The position numbers were made by a program, and so were the translations under genes. A stretch of DNA of 64,000 bases from positions 1,240,001 through 1,304,000 of the forward strand of contig JADJXJ010000001.1 in the NCBI GenBank assembly GCA_016715945.1, read 5' to 3'. Shown here one piece after another: positions 1-8,145 of the stretch. This stretch comes from Bacteroidota bacterium (lineage in GTDB: Bacteria > Bacteroidota > Bacteroidia > Bacteroidales > F082). The notes beneath the pieces are model-generated. The model ran no database searches, had not been told where the DNA came from, and saw only the letters and a list, made by a program, of their open reading frames with translations. Position 1 is the first letter of the stretch, and the number at the start of each line of letters is the position of its first letter.

Positions 1-130
1 CCTCCACCACCTGGCGGGCCAACAGCTCGAGGCTGCCAAAAGGCGTCAGATGATCGTGAAGAAGCCTGTTTTCCAAAAGCCTGATTCTGAAATAGCCCGA
101 TTGTGCGGCAACATCCTGAGTTTGCCGCAC
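1..130 (-). CDS. DUF58-family protein, N-terminal fragment (cut by window edge)
   Basis: An open minus-strand frame runs from just after the trxA stop to the window edge. It can start at GTG 130; no in-frame ATG is visible. The visible end, about residues 30-43, reads FGSLELLARQVVE. This resembles the N-terminal segment of DUF58 proteins, which precedes their VEGF.xGLHRSP-type motif; that motif would lie outside the window. DUF58 proteins are usually encoded beside MoxR ATPases and VWA proteins, and their biochemical role is poorly defined. The gene would be the next one downstream of trxA on the same strand, 24 bp away. Only about 43 codons are visible, so the family call rests on a short similarity and the start codon is uncertain. 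Confidence 0.5.
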   Translation of the reverse strand, partial: MRQTQDVAAQSGYFRIRLLENRLLHDHLTPFGSLELLARQVVE

Positions 131-154
131 GACGGATGTTTGGTTGAAATAATC

Positions 155-472
155 TTAAAGTATTGCCTCTAACTTCTTGACCAGCACAGGCTTGGGCACT
201 ACACCCACCTGTTTGTCAACCACCTGGCCATTTTTGAAGAAAAGCAAGGTTGGGATATTGCGGATGCCATACTTGCTGGCGGTCTGATGGTTGTTGTCCA
301 CATCCAGCTTTACCACTTTGGCTTTGCCGGCATATTCCTGACCGATCTCCTCGACTGTGGGGCCAATGATGCGGCACGGGCCACACCAGACTGCCCAAAA
401 ATCTACAATCACCGGAACATCGGAATTGATTACTTCCTGTTCAAAATTTGCATCTGTTACATTAAGTGCCAT
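155..472 (-). CDS. trxA: thioredoxin
   Basis: This is a classic 105-residue cytoplasmic thioredoxin that reduces protein disulfides using electrons from thioredoxin reductase. The redox motif WCGPC is present with cysteines at about residues 30 and 33, and the cis-proline follows in NIPT at about residue 74. Length is typical and there is no signal peptide or extra domain. An in-frame GTG two codons upstream (478) could also initiate, but ATG 472 gives the canonical N-terminus. The gene lies 88 bp downstream of dnaE on the same strand. A good TAnnTTTG box in that gap suggests its own promoter. Confidence 0.96.
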   Translation of the reverse strand: MALNVTDANFEQEVINSDVPVIVDFWAVWCGPCRIIGPTVEEIGQEYAGKAKVVKLDVDNNHQTASKYGIRNIPTLLFFKNGQVVDKQVGVVPKPVLVKKLEAIL

Positions 473-494
473 GTTCACAAAATTAGGTTTGCTG

Positions 495-502
495 CAAAGA
501 TA
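495..502 (-). promoter_or_regulatory. putative trxA promoter, -7 box
   Basis: On the minus strand this reads TATCTTTG, a full match to the Bacteroidota -7 consensus TAnnTTTG, 23 bp upstream of the trxA ATG. No convincing TTG box is seen 19-20 bp further upstream. A second box, TAATTTTG (478-485), sits too close to the start to be the main one. Confidence 0.5.
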
Positions 503-566
503 GTCAGTCTGGGAATATTGCGATTTAAATGTAAGCTTTCGTTCAGTGTACGTTTCTTAAAAAACC

Positions 567-3500
567 TTATTCAAAAGCCACCTTCAGGAAGCTGAATTTT
601 TCAAGTTCCGGAATCAAGGCTCCGGCATCAACACGGAATTGTCTGGGCGAAACAAGGGCCGAGCGACCGGCTGCTGAATCGTGTAAATTGATTCTGAGCC
701 TGTGCCTGCCGGGCCGCGAACGGATGGCTTCGGACAGATCCTGAGCATCCTGAGGAGTCATCTTGCCAAGGTCCATGGTTATCACCACTTGTTTCGGGCT
801 TTTGTTGAACACCTCATCGAGCAGCTCAATATCGTTCACCTTGACTTCGAGCACATTACGGTCGCGATAAGAGGGTACGGCACTAGCATGCACGAGCAGA
901 AATGCATCCTGCACAAGCAGATGCCTGTATTTGAGGTAAGATTCGCTGAAAAGTGCCAGATCAATACCCGCAAGATGATCTTCGAGCCTGAAACGGGCAA
1001 ATTGTTTGCCCTGGGTAGAGGTGAGATGTTCCACTGAGATGACCTGACCGGCAAAGGAGAACCTCTTGCCGTTGAGCGACTGCAGGTTCTGGTTTATCTT
1101 TTGGATATCCATGTTGGCGAAATACCTGATTGCATGCTTGTAGGCATCCATGGGGTGTGAACTCACATAGAAGCCGATGGTTTCGAGTTCCATCTGCAAT
1201 GCTTTGGCTTTTGGCCAGGGTTCGCACTTGGGCATGGGCAGCTCGGCAATCTGAACTTCGATTGTTTCGCCGAACAAGTTATATTGGCTTGAGTTTCGCG
1301 ACTCAACAACCTTCTCAGCCCATCGCATGGCTTTTTCGAGGAAGGTGGTGCCGTCGGCCGATTCGCGGTGGAAAAACTGTGCCCGGTGTACGCCTTCGAA
1401 CGAGTCGAAAGCACCGGCCATGACGAGCGACTCGAGGGTGCGTTTGTTCACAGTGCGTGGGTTGATGCGGGTCAGGAAGTCGGAAAAGCCCAAAAAACGT
1501 CCGTTGAGCTGCCGCTCTTCTATGATGCTTTTCACCGCAGCTTCGCCCATGTTTTTGATGGCGCCAAGGCCAAAGCGTATTTCGCCATTGCTGTTGACGG
1601 TGAAGGCATATTCCGACTCATTGATGTCAGGACCCAGCACTTTGAGGTTCATCCTCCGGCACTCCTCCATAAAGAAGGTCACCTGCTTGATGTCGTCGAG
1701 GTTGTGACTCAGCACGGCTGCCATATATTCGGCGGGATAATTGGCCTTGAGGTATGCCGTCTGGAATGCTATTTTGGCGTAGCAGGTGGAGTGCGACTTG
1801 TTGAACGCATAATTGGCGAAGGCCAGCCAGTCGTTCCAGATTTTTTTTAGGGTATCTTCCGGATGACCGTTCTTTATGCCCCCTTCGATGAATTTGGTGT
1901 GCAGTTTTTCGAGCAGCTCCCTGTCTTTCTTCCCCATGGCTTTGCGCAGGGTATCTGCCTCGCCTTTCGAGAAACCCGACAAGCGCTGCGAGAGCAGCAT
2001 CACCTGCTCCTGGTAAACCGTGATGCCGTAGGTTTCCTCGAGAATGTCGCGCATTTCGGGAAGGTCGTAGGTTACAGCTTCCTTGCCATGTTTTCTGTTT
2101 ACGTAATTGGGTATGTAGGCCATGGGACCGGGCCGGTAAAGCGCGTTCATGGCGATGAGGTCATTGAAAGTGGTTGGTTTGAGCTCGCGGAGATATTTCT
2201 GCATACCGGCACTTTCGTACTGAAACACCCCGACCGTCTCGCCCCGCTGAAATAGTTCGTAGGTGAGCGGATCATCCAGTGGAATATCCTCAGGATCAAT
2301 GGCTCTACCATGGCGCTTTTTCACCAGCGCGATGGTATCGCGTATGAGCGAGAGCGTTTTAAGGCCAAGAAAGTCCACCTTGAGCAGGCCTGCGGATTCT
2401 GCCACCGCATTTTCGAATTGTGTGGCCCAGAGATTCGATTCTTTTGATACGGTTACCGGCACGAGTTCGCGCAGGTCGGTGGGCGTAATCACAATGCCGC
2501 AGGCATGAATGCCTGTATTGCGCACCAGCCCTTCGAGGGCAAGTGTAGCCTTAAGAATTCTGGATTCTTCAGTTTGTTCTTCCATTTTGCGCTTCAGGGC
2601 AAAACCGGTTTCCAGTTGCTCGGGCCTGTATTTTTCGCGCAGCTTTTCTTCGCTCAGCCTGAAAAAATCGCCCAGCTTCACATTGTTGGTCGAAGCTACC
2701 AGCTTGTTCACAAACATCTGGTCCTTGTCGAGTGCACGGCTCACATCGCGTAGGGCCGACTTTGTTCCCAGGGTACCGTACGTAATGATCTGGGCTACTT
2801 TATTCTGGCCATACTTCTTAGTCACGTAATCAATCACCAGCGCACGGCCCTCGTCGTCAAAATCAATATCGATGTCGGGCATGGAGATGCGTTCGGGATT
2901 GAGGAAACGCTCAAACAGCAGGCCGTACTTCAGAGGGTCAACATTTGTGATACCAATGCAATAGGCAACCAGCGATCCGGCTGCTGATCCGCGTCCGGGA
3001 CCAACCCACACACCCATGCGCCTGGCAGCTGCTATGAGGTCCTGCACAATAAGAAAATATCCGGGATATCCTGTACGGGCTATGGTATCAAGCTCAAATT
3101 CAAGCCGTTCGGTTATTTCAGGGGTCAATTCCCCATAGCGGGCTCTGGCACCTTCGAAGGCCAGGTGACGGAGGTACTTGTTTTGACCACGGATACCATT
3201 GTCGGTCTTGTCGAGTGGGTCGGCAAACTCCTCAGGAATTTCGAATACCGGGAGCCTGATTTTCTGCTTGAGCGAGTATTGCTCCGTCTTGCCAATAATT
3301 TCGGTCAAAGTATCGAAAGCCTCTGGCAGGTCGGCAAAAAGCTCTGCCATTTGCTCGGGTGTTTTGAAATAAAACTCGTTGTTCGGAAAGCCAAACCTGT
3401 ATCCGTATCCCCTTCCGATAGGGTCATCTTTTTTGCTGTTGTCTTTGATGCAAAGCAAAAAATCATGGGCATCGGCATCCTCCTTGTCAAGATAATGAAC

Positions 3501-4895
3501 CAGCACCGACGGAAAGTATTTGATACCATGCTTCTTAGCCATCCCGAGCAGCCAGGTGTTCAGGTGGTTTTCCTCTTCCAGCCCATGCCTGTTGATTTCG
3601 ATGTAGAAATCGTCGCCAAAATGAGTTTTGTACCACAACAAAGCTTCTTCGGCCTGCTGTTCGCCCACATTGAGCAGCAGATGAGGCACTTCGCCCTGCA
3701 AACCTCCTGTCGAAACGATCAATCCCTCCTTGTATTCGAGCAGCAATTGGCGATCGATGCGAGGCACATAATAAAAACCCTCGGTGAATGAGACCGAACT
3801 CAGGTAGGACAGATTGCGATATCCTTTGAGGTTTTTGGCCCAGGCAGGCAGCAAAAAACCATTGTCCTGGCGGCTTTTGTTCAGGCGATCGCGACAGACA
3901 TAAAATTCCGTGCCCAGCAATGCCTTGATGGGGCGCACATTCGCAGCGCCTTGTTCTTCAGCTCTGGCTTTATTGACCTTGTCCACAGCATCAATAAATT
4001 CGAAAGCTCCCATAAGATTTGCCGTATCCGTGAGTCCGACGGCCGGCATATTGAGCTTTGCGGCGCGTTTCACCAAATCTTTGATTTCGATGGTGGAATT
4101 GAGCAGGGTGTAGGTGCTGTGCGTGCGCAGGTGGGCATATTTTTCGGCCAGCAGCTTAAGCTGGTCGTCATCTTCTTTTTTTGCCTCATCAGCAACAGCA
4201 ATCTGTGCTGCAGCCTCCTTGTTCGACCTGATGGCCACGCCCGCCGGTTTGATTGGTTCGGGGTTTGCAGCCCGGAAACGGGCAAAAAAGTCGCTGTCAA
4301 GACCCGCTTGTCCGGCAACGAAAACCCCGGTTCGCAGCAACTCGAGGAAACAGCGGGCTGTGGCCTCTACGTCGGCTGCGGCGTTGTGGGCCTCGTCGAA
4401 TGTTTCTCCGAACAGGTGCGAATGCAACTCGTTCAGGTTGGGCAGTTTAAACTTCCCGCCTTTGCCACCGGGCAGCCGGCACAGGGCAGCCGTGTCTTCC
4501 GTACAGGTGTCGAGCACGGGCATGCCTTCCAAAGGATCAGTCAAACCTGCCCTCAGGTATTCAACACCAAGCACGGTGGTATCGAAGTTGAGGTTGTGTC
4601 CGGCAAGTATGCTGGCCCGCCGGACTACCTGCGAGAATTTTTCAAGCACCTCCGGAATCGGCAATCCCTGAGCAAGGGCATATTCTGTGGTAATGCCATG
4701 CACCTTGGTGGCGTTGTAAGGAATGGTGAAACCCTCGGGCCGCACAATCATGTCGCCCGTGTCGAGGAGCCTGCCCTGCTCGTCGTACAATTGCCAGGCA
4801 AGTTGTACAACGCGGGGCCAGTTCGAAAAATCGGACTTTGGGGCATTCCAGTCTCTGGGCAAACCGGTGGTTTCAGTATCAAAAACGAGAAACAT
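567..4895 (-). CDS. dnaE: DNA polymerase III alpha subunit with fused DnaQ-type 3'-5' exonuclease
   Basis: This is the replicative polymerase subunit. Residues 1-195 form a DEDDh exonuclease with all catalytic residues visible: D6 and E8 in FDTETTG, D105 in HNLNFD, H170 and D175. A PHP domain begins near residue 250 with HLRTHS and TDTANL. These motifs carry the substitutions seen in inactive PHP domains, where active ones read HLH and TDH. The polymerase core includes GRGSAAGS and the catalytic PDIDIDF near residue 675, followed by helix-hairpin-helix and OB-fold regions towards the C-terminus. At 1,442 residues it is longer than stand-alone DnaE (about 1,160-1,250), and the fused exonuclease accounts for this. 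The fusion is known in several Bacteroidota. I infer that proofreading is done by the DnaQ-like domain and that the PHP is structural. Confidence 0.95.
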   Translation of the reverse strand: MFLVFDTETTGLPRDWNAPKSDFSNWPRVVQLAWQLYDEQGRLLDTGDMIVRPEGFTIPYNATKVHGITTEYALAQGLPIPEVLEKFSQVVRRASILAGHNLNFDTTVLGVEYLRAGLTDPLEGMPVLDTCTEDTAALCRLPGGKGGKFKLPNLNELHSHLFGETFDEAHNAAADVEATARCFLELLRTGVFVAGQAGLDSDFFARFRAANPEPIKPAGVAIRSNKEAAAQIAVADEAKKEDDDQLKLLAEKYAHLRTHSTYTLLNSTIEIKDLVKRAAKLNMPAVGLTDTANLMGAFEFIDAVDKVNKARAEEQGAANVRPIKALLGTEFYVCRDRLNKSRQDNGFLLPAWAKNLKGYRNLSYLSSVSFTEGFYYVPRIDRQLLLEYKEGLIVSTGGLQGEVPHLLLNVGEQQAEEALLWYKTHFGDDFYIEINRHGLEEENHLNTWLLGMAKKHGIKYFPSVLVHYLDKEDADAHDFLLCIKDNSKKDDPIGRGYGYRFGFPNNEFYFKTPEQMAELFADLPEAFDTLTEIIGKTEQYSLKQKIRLPVFEIPEEFADPLDKTDNGIRGQNKYLRHLAFEGARARYGELTPEITERLEFELDTIARTGYPGYFLIVQDLIAAARRMGVWVGPGRGSAAGSLVAYCIGITNVDPLKYGLLFERFLNPERISMPDIDIDFDDEGRALVIDYVTKKYGQNKVAQIITYGTLGTKSALRDVSRALDKDQMFVNKLVASTNNVKLGDFFRLSEEKLREKYRPEQLETGFALKRKMEEQTEESRILKATLALEGLVRNTGIHACGIVITPTDLRELVPVTVSKESNLWATQFENAVAESAGLLKVDFLGLKTLSLIRDTIALVKKRHGRAIDPEDIPLDDPLTYELFQRGETVGVFQYESAGMQKYLRELKPTTFNDLIAMNALYRPGPMAYIPNYVNRKHGKEAVTYDLPEMRDILEETYGITVYQEQVMLLSQRLSGFSKGEADTLRKAMGKKDRELLEKLHTKFIEGGIKNGHPEDTLKKIWNDWLAFANYAFNKSHSTCYAKIAFQTAYLKANYPAEYMAAVLSHNLDDIKQVTFFMEECRRMNLKVLGPDINESEYAFTVNSNGEIRFGLGAIKNMGEAAVKSIIEERQLNGRFLGFSDFLTRINPRTVNKRTLESLVMAGAFDSFEGVHRAQFFHRESADGTTFLEKAMRWAEKVVESRNSSQYNLFGETIEVQIAELPMPKCEPWPKAKALQMELETIGFYVSSHPMDAYKHAIRYFANMDIQKINQNLQSLNGKRFSFAGQVISVEHLTSTQGKQFARFRLEDHLAGIDLALFSESYLKYRHLLVQDAFLLVHASAVPSYRDRNVLEVKVNDIELLDEVFNKSPKQVVITMDLGKMTPQDAQDLSEAIRSRPGRHRLRINLHDSAAGRSALVSPRQFRVDAGALIPELEKFSFLKVAFE

Positions 4896-4948
4896 GGAGA
4901 AATTCTTATTATATTGAATATGAGCATTTTAACTCTTATGCTCCAGAG

Positions 4949-4956
4949 CAAAGTTA
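4949..4956 (-). promoter_or_regulatory. putative dnaE promoter, -7 box
   Basis: The minus strand reads TAACTTTG, matching TAnnTTTG, 53 bp upstream of the dnaE ATG. No clear -33 TTG is visible at the usual spacing. Confidence 0.45.
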
Positions 4957-5047
4957 GATAAATTGACCGGGAATGGTGGTTTTAAAAGCAAGGTCGGAGG
5001 CCGGAAGTTATCAACAACAACAGCCGGGCAGCTGCTAATCAAGCATT

Positions 5048-7315
5048 TCAGGGAATATTTTTAAGTCGGGAGACGGTGCGTATGCCTTCGACTTTTTTCA
5101 GCCGTTCGATGGCTTCATTGAGGGAGGCCGCATCTTTCACATAAATGGCAATGTTTGCCGACACCACGCCATTCGAACTTTCGAGCTGGAAATTGCGGAT
5201 GTTGAGTCCCAGATCGACGGAGATCACCTTGGTCATCCTGTGAATAAAGCCCACACTGTCAATACCCGTGATTTTGAGCCCGGCCAGGAACATCAGGTCT
5301 TCAGAACGCTTCCACTTGGCTTTCACGATGTTTTGTCCGTATTGCGACATCTGGTTGATGGCTTTTGGACAATTGACCTGATGGATGTGTAGGGGTTCGC
5401 CCTGGAATGAGAGTGCCACGACATCGTCGCCGGGCAGCGGGTTGCAGCAACTCGAAACAATGTAGTCGAGGCTGGCTACATCTTCGCCCAGCACGCCGGG
5501 CTTAATGACTTTAGCTCCGTTGCTGTCCTCATTCGATGTATCTGGTTTACCGGCTGTATTTTTGCGACTGAACGGATTGGTGATATAGCTGAGGATTCCC
5601 TGACCTGGCTTTCCTTTTTGAAAGATAGTTTTGATGCGCTGGTAGTTGATCCGGTCGATGGCTACAAAATAGTACAGTTCGACAAGGCCTTCCAGTCCCT
5701 CGCTTTCGATGATCTTGTTGATGTTGGCTTTGGATGGTTCCAGGTTGAGTTGTTTGAGGTATTCTTCCAGCTTTCGGCGGCCTTCGTCCTTGAATGTCTT
5801 TCTGTATTCGCGCAGCGCTTCACGCAACCGGCTTTTGGCCCGGGCTGTCACCACAAAATCGAACCATTCTTCTTTAGGTACCTGGTTTTTGCTGGTGATG
5901 ATTTCAACCTGGTCGCCCGAGCTGAGCTGGTGATTGAGTTGCACAAGTTTATGGTTCACATTGGCCCCAATACACCTGCTGCCCAGTTCGGTGTGTATGT
6001 TGAAAGCAAAATCGAGGGCTGTGGCGCCCTTGGGCAGGGTGATCATGTCGCCCTGGGGAGTGAACACAAAGATTTCGTCGGAGAACAGATTGAGCTTGAA
6101 ATCGTTAACAAACTCAAGCGCTGATGCATCTTCAGAACTAAGCAACTCACGCACTTTGGTCAGCCATTCGTCCAGGCCACTTTCGCTTCCGGGATGATCG
6201 CGGTATTTCCAGTATGCAGCATACCCTTTCTCGGCAATTTCTTCCATGCGTTCCGACCTGATCTGCACGTCGATCCACCTGCCGGCCTTGCTCATCACCG
6301 TGGCGTGCAACGATTCATACCCGTTGGCTTTGGGGAGCGAAATCCAGTCGCGGAGCCGGTTGCCATTGGGGCGATAATGCTGTGTGATAGCTGCATATAC
6401 CTTCCAGCACTCCACCTTTTCTACTGCAAGGGGACAATCAATCACAAAACGCACGACGAATGTGTCGTGTACTTCCGAAAAAGGAATCTCCTTTTCCTTC
6501 ATCTTCTGCCAAATGGAAGATGCTGACTTCTCGGCCATGAAGATGCGGGTTTTGACTCCCATTTGGGCGAGCGACTCCCTTATTGGCGCCACAAAATCGT
6601 CTACGAGGGCTTGCCTTTGAGGGCGGGAAGTTTCCAGATTATACCGGATGTTTTCGTAAATCGTTGGTTCGGTGTGCTTTAGGGCGAGATCTTCCAGCTC
6701 GCTTTTGATGGCATATAATCCGAGCCTGTAAGCCAGCGGGGCAAAAAGATAATTGGTTTCGCTGGCTATTTTCCACTGCTTTACAGCAGGCATTGAGCCT
6801 AAGGTGCGCATATTATGCAGCCTGTCGGCAAGCTTGATCAGGATGACACGCACGTCGTACGACAGGGTAAGAAGCACTTTCCGGAAGTTTTCCGCCTGCA
6901 GGCTTTCCACATTGGTGCTGTCCACCATATTGTCGATCTTGGTCAGGCCGTCGATAATGCGGGCAATCTGCTCTCCAAATATGGCCTGGATGTCGGACAA
7001 CTTATACTCCGTATCCTCAACCACGTCGTGCAAGAGCGCGCAAATGATAGAGGTACGTCCCAGGCCGATTTCGCCGGCAGCAATGGTGGCCACTTCAATA
7101 GGGTGATAGATGTAAGGCTCGCCCGACTTGCGCCTCATGTCGCGATGCGCGGCAGCGGCAAGCCTGAGGGCTTTTCTCACCATCCAGCGGTCGTTGGTAT
7201 CCTTGCGGGTATGCCAAACATTGATGAGCTGCCTGTAGCGGCGCAAAATTTCGCGACGCTCTTCTGGCGTGTACCACTCGAGGGCTTTTTCGATACTTAC
7301 AGGAACCTGCGACAT
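5048..7315 (-). CDS. RelA/SpoT-homologue (p)ppGpp enzyme, hydrolase-type with altered synthetase residues
   Basis: This is a 755-residue RSH protein of the long, multi-domain class that controls the stringent-response alarmone. The HD hydrolase domain is intact: R62 and H71 in the SGEPYIYHP segment, H96-D97 and E100-D101 in HDVVEDT, and the later LADRLHNMR. A synthetase domain follows with NGYESLHATV, then TGS and C-terminal ACT domains; the final 70 residues are ACT-like. The synthetase motif usually written GRPKxxxSIW reads MAEKSASSIW here, and the usual VEVQIRT reads IDVQIRS, so an ATP-binding Arg and the catalytic Glu are both replaced. The protein may therefore act mainly as a ppGpp hydrolase, with another RSH elsewhere in the genome. 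That is an inference. I leave the symbol blank because relA and spoT cannot be told apart here. Confidence 0.9.
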   Translation of the reverse strand: MSQVPVSIEKALEWYTPEERREILRRYRQLINVWHTRKDTNDRWMVRKALRLAAAAHRDMRRKSGEPYIYHPIEVATIAAGEIGLGRTSIICALLHDVVEDTEYKLSDIQAIFGEQIARIIDGLTKIDNMVDSTNVESLQAENFRKVLLTLSYDVRVILIKLADRLHNMRTLGSMPAVKQWKIASETNYLFAPLAYRLGLYAIKSELEDLALKHTEPTIYENIRYNLETSRPQRQALVDDFVAPIRESLAQMGVKTRIFMAEKSASSIWQKMKEKEIPFSEVHDTFVVRFVIDCPLAVEKVECWKVYAAITQHYRPNGNRLRDWISLPKANGYESLHATVMSKAGRWIDVQIRSERMEEIAEKGYAAYWKYRDHPGSESGLDEWLTKVRELLSSEDASALEFVNDFKLNLFSDEIFVFTPQGDMITLPKGATALDFAFNIHTELGSRCIGANVNHKLVQLNHQLSSGDQVEIITSKNQVPKEEWFDFVVTARAKSRLREALREYRKTFKDEGRRKLEEYLKQLNLEPSKANINKIIESEGLEGLVELYYFVAIDRINYQRIKTIFQKGKPGQGILSYITNPFSRKNTAGKPDTSNEDSNGAKVIKPGVLGEDVASLDYIVSSCCNPLPGDDVVALSFQGEPLHIHQVNCPKAINQMSQYGQNIVKAKWKRSEDLMFLAGLKITGIDSVGFIHRMTKVISVDLGLNIRNFQLESSNGVVSANIAIYVKDAASLNEAIERLKKVEGIRTVSRLKNIP

Positions 7316-7331
7316 GGATTATGGATTATTG

Positions 7332-7339
7332 CAAAAATA
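7332..7339 (-). promoter_or_regulatory. putative RSH gene promoter, -7 box
   Basis: The minus strand reads TATTTTTG (TAnnTTTG consensus) 16 bp upstream of the RSH start codon, implying a very short 5' leader. No clear -33 box is seen. Confidence 0.45.
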
Positions 7340-7423
7340 ACCCAATTATCTGGTATTTGTTCTGAGGGTTTGTTGAAACACGTTTTTTCCGATATACGGC
7401 CACTACGAAGCTACCATGATATC

Positions 7424-7438
7424 GCCCCTGACGGGGTA
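7424..7438. repeat. short GC-palindrome repeat, copy 1
   Basis: GCCCCTGACGGGGTA contains the small palindrome CCCC-TGA(C)-GGGG. It sits in a segment (about 7412-7440) resembling the dispersed CTACCAnGATATn-CCC-GGG repeats often found between genes in Bacteroidota. A second copy in inverse orientation lies at 8100-8115, so the pair flanks the lipoprotein gene. Confidence 0.45.
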
Positions 7439-7441
7439 ATT

Positions 7442-7483
7442 AAAAAAAAATCAGCCAGGCACCTTTTGTTTGTGCCTGGCTGA
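7442..7483 (-). terminator. Rho-independent terminator of the 7525-7971 lipoprotein gene
   Basis: There is a perfect 12-bp stem (TCAGCCAGGCAC paired with GTGCCTGGCTGA) around a 9-base loop. On the minus strand it is followed by nine T residues. It lies about 40 bp downstream of the lipoprotein stop codon. Confidence 0.9.
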
Positions 7484-7524
7484 CCTGGATTATAGTTCAC
7501 TTAATTAAACCTAGTTATTTCATT

Positions 7525-7971
7525 TTAGCGTTTCCTCTTTCCTGGAACAGCTCCGACTGAACCTTCGGCCACTTCAGCCCTGCGAAAGCGCATGTGCTCA
7601 AGTATATATTCATCCTCGGGTTTCATCGAACGGAAGCTCCTGTAGAGCGCAGGATAGGCAGTTACAGTTACAAACAGCTTGGCGCCCTTGCGCTTAAACT
7701 CAAATTTTGGCTCAACAAGCACATCCGATTTGGTGTCCTTTAGCACCTGAGCCATTGCAATTGCTTTGGCCTCGTCGAGGATTTTGGCCTTTTTTACCTC
7801 AACTGTCTGGGTGATCTTGGTAGGCAACACCTCAAGCTCGGCAAGCACAGGATGCTGCACCACACCAATCTCGTTGATGCCCATCGATTTGAACGGAACC
7901 GACTGAATAACCTGGCACCCCCCAAAACCAAGCGAAAGCGCCAGAATTGCGATAAGGTGTTTTACTCTCAT
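7525..7971 (-). CDS. small lipoprotein of unknown function
   Basis: This is a 148-residue protein with a lipoprotein signal: a positively charged N-terminus, a hydrophobic stretch, and a lipobox ending in GGC with the lipidated cysteine at residue 19. The mature part holds no domain I recognise. It has mixed charge and ends in a basic tail (GKRKR). It is a single-gene unit with its own strong terminator, between the RSH and mgtE genes and flanked by two inverted copies of a short GC palindrome. It is probably exported and membrane-anchored. I cannot assign a function. Confidence 0.75.
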   Translation of the reverse strand: MRVKHLIAILALSLGFGGCQVIQSVPFKSMGINEIGVVQHPVLAELEVLPTKITQTVEVKKAKILDEAKAIAMAQVLKDTKSDVLVEPKFEFKRKGAKLFVTVTAYPALYRSFRSMKPEDEYILEHMRFRRAEVAEGSVGAVPGKRKR

Positions 7972-8099
7972 GGATTTAGTTGTTTTTTATTTTCAGGCCA
8001 AAACTAACCGGGATGCTTTGGGCAGGCAATACGTATTTTTACGTAGATGGAAGAAAACTTTCGTAAGCGACCATTTTTTTGCACATCAAATGGGGATTG

Positions 8100-8115
8100 T
8101 ACCCCGTCAGGGGGC
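8100..8115. repeat. short GC-palindrome repeat, copy 2 (inverted)
   Basis: TACCCCGTCAGGGGGC is the reverse complement of the copy at 7424-7438, apart from one extra C. It lies between the lipoprotein start and the mgtE stop. Confidence 0.45.
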
Positions 8116-8145
8116 ACAAGCATGAAAAAAATCACCCGTCAATGC

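Noticed and set aside
3951..4961. Long plus-strand frame opposite dnaE (over 330 codons)
   Set aside because: Antisense to a conserved polymerase gene with clear motifs; no recognisable protein, and it runs through the dnaE promoter.
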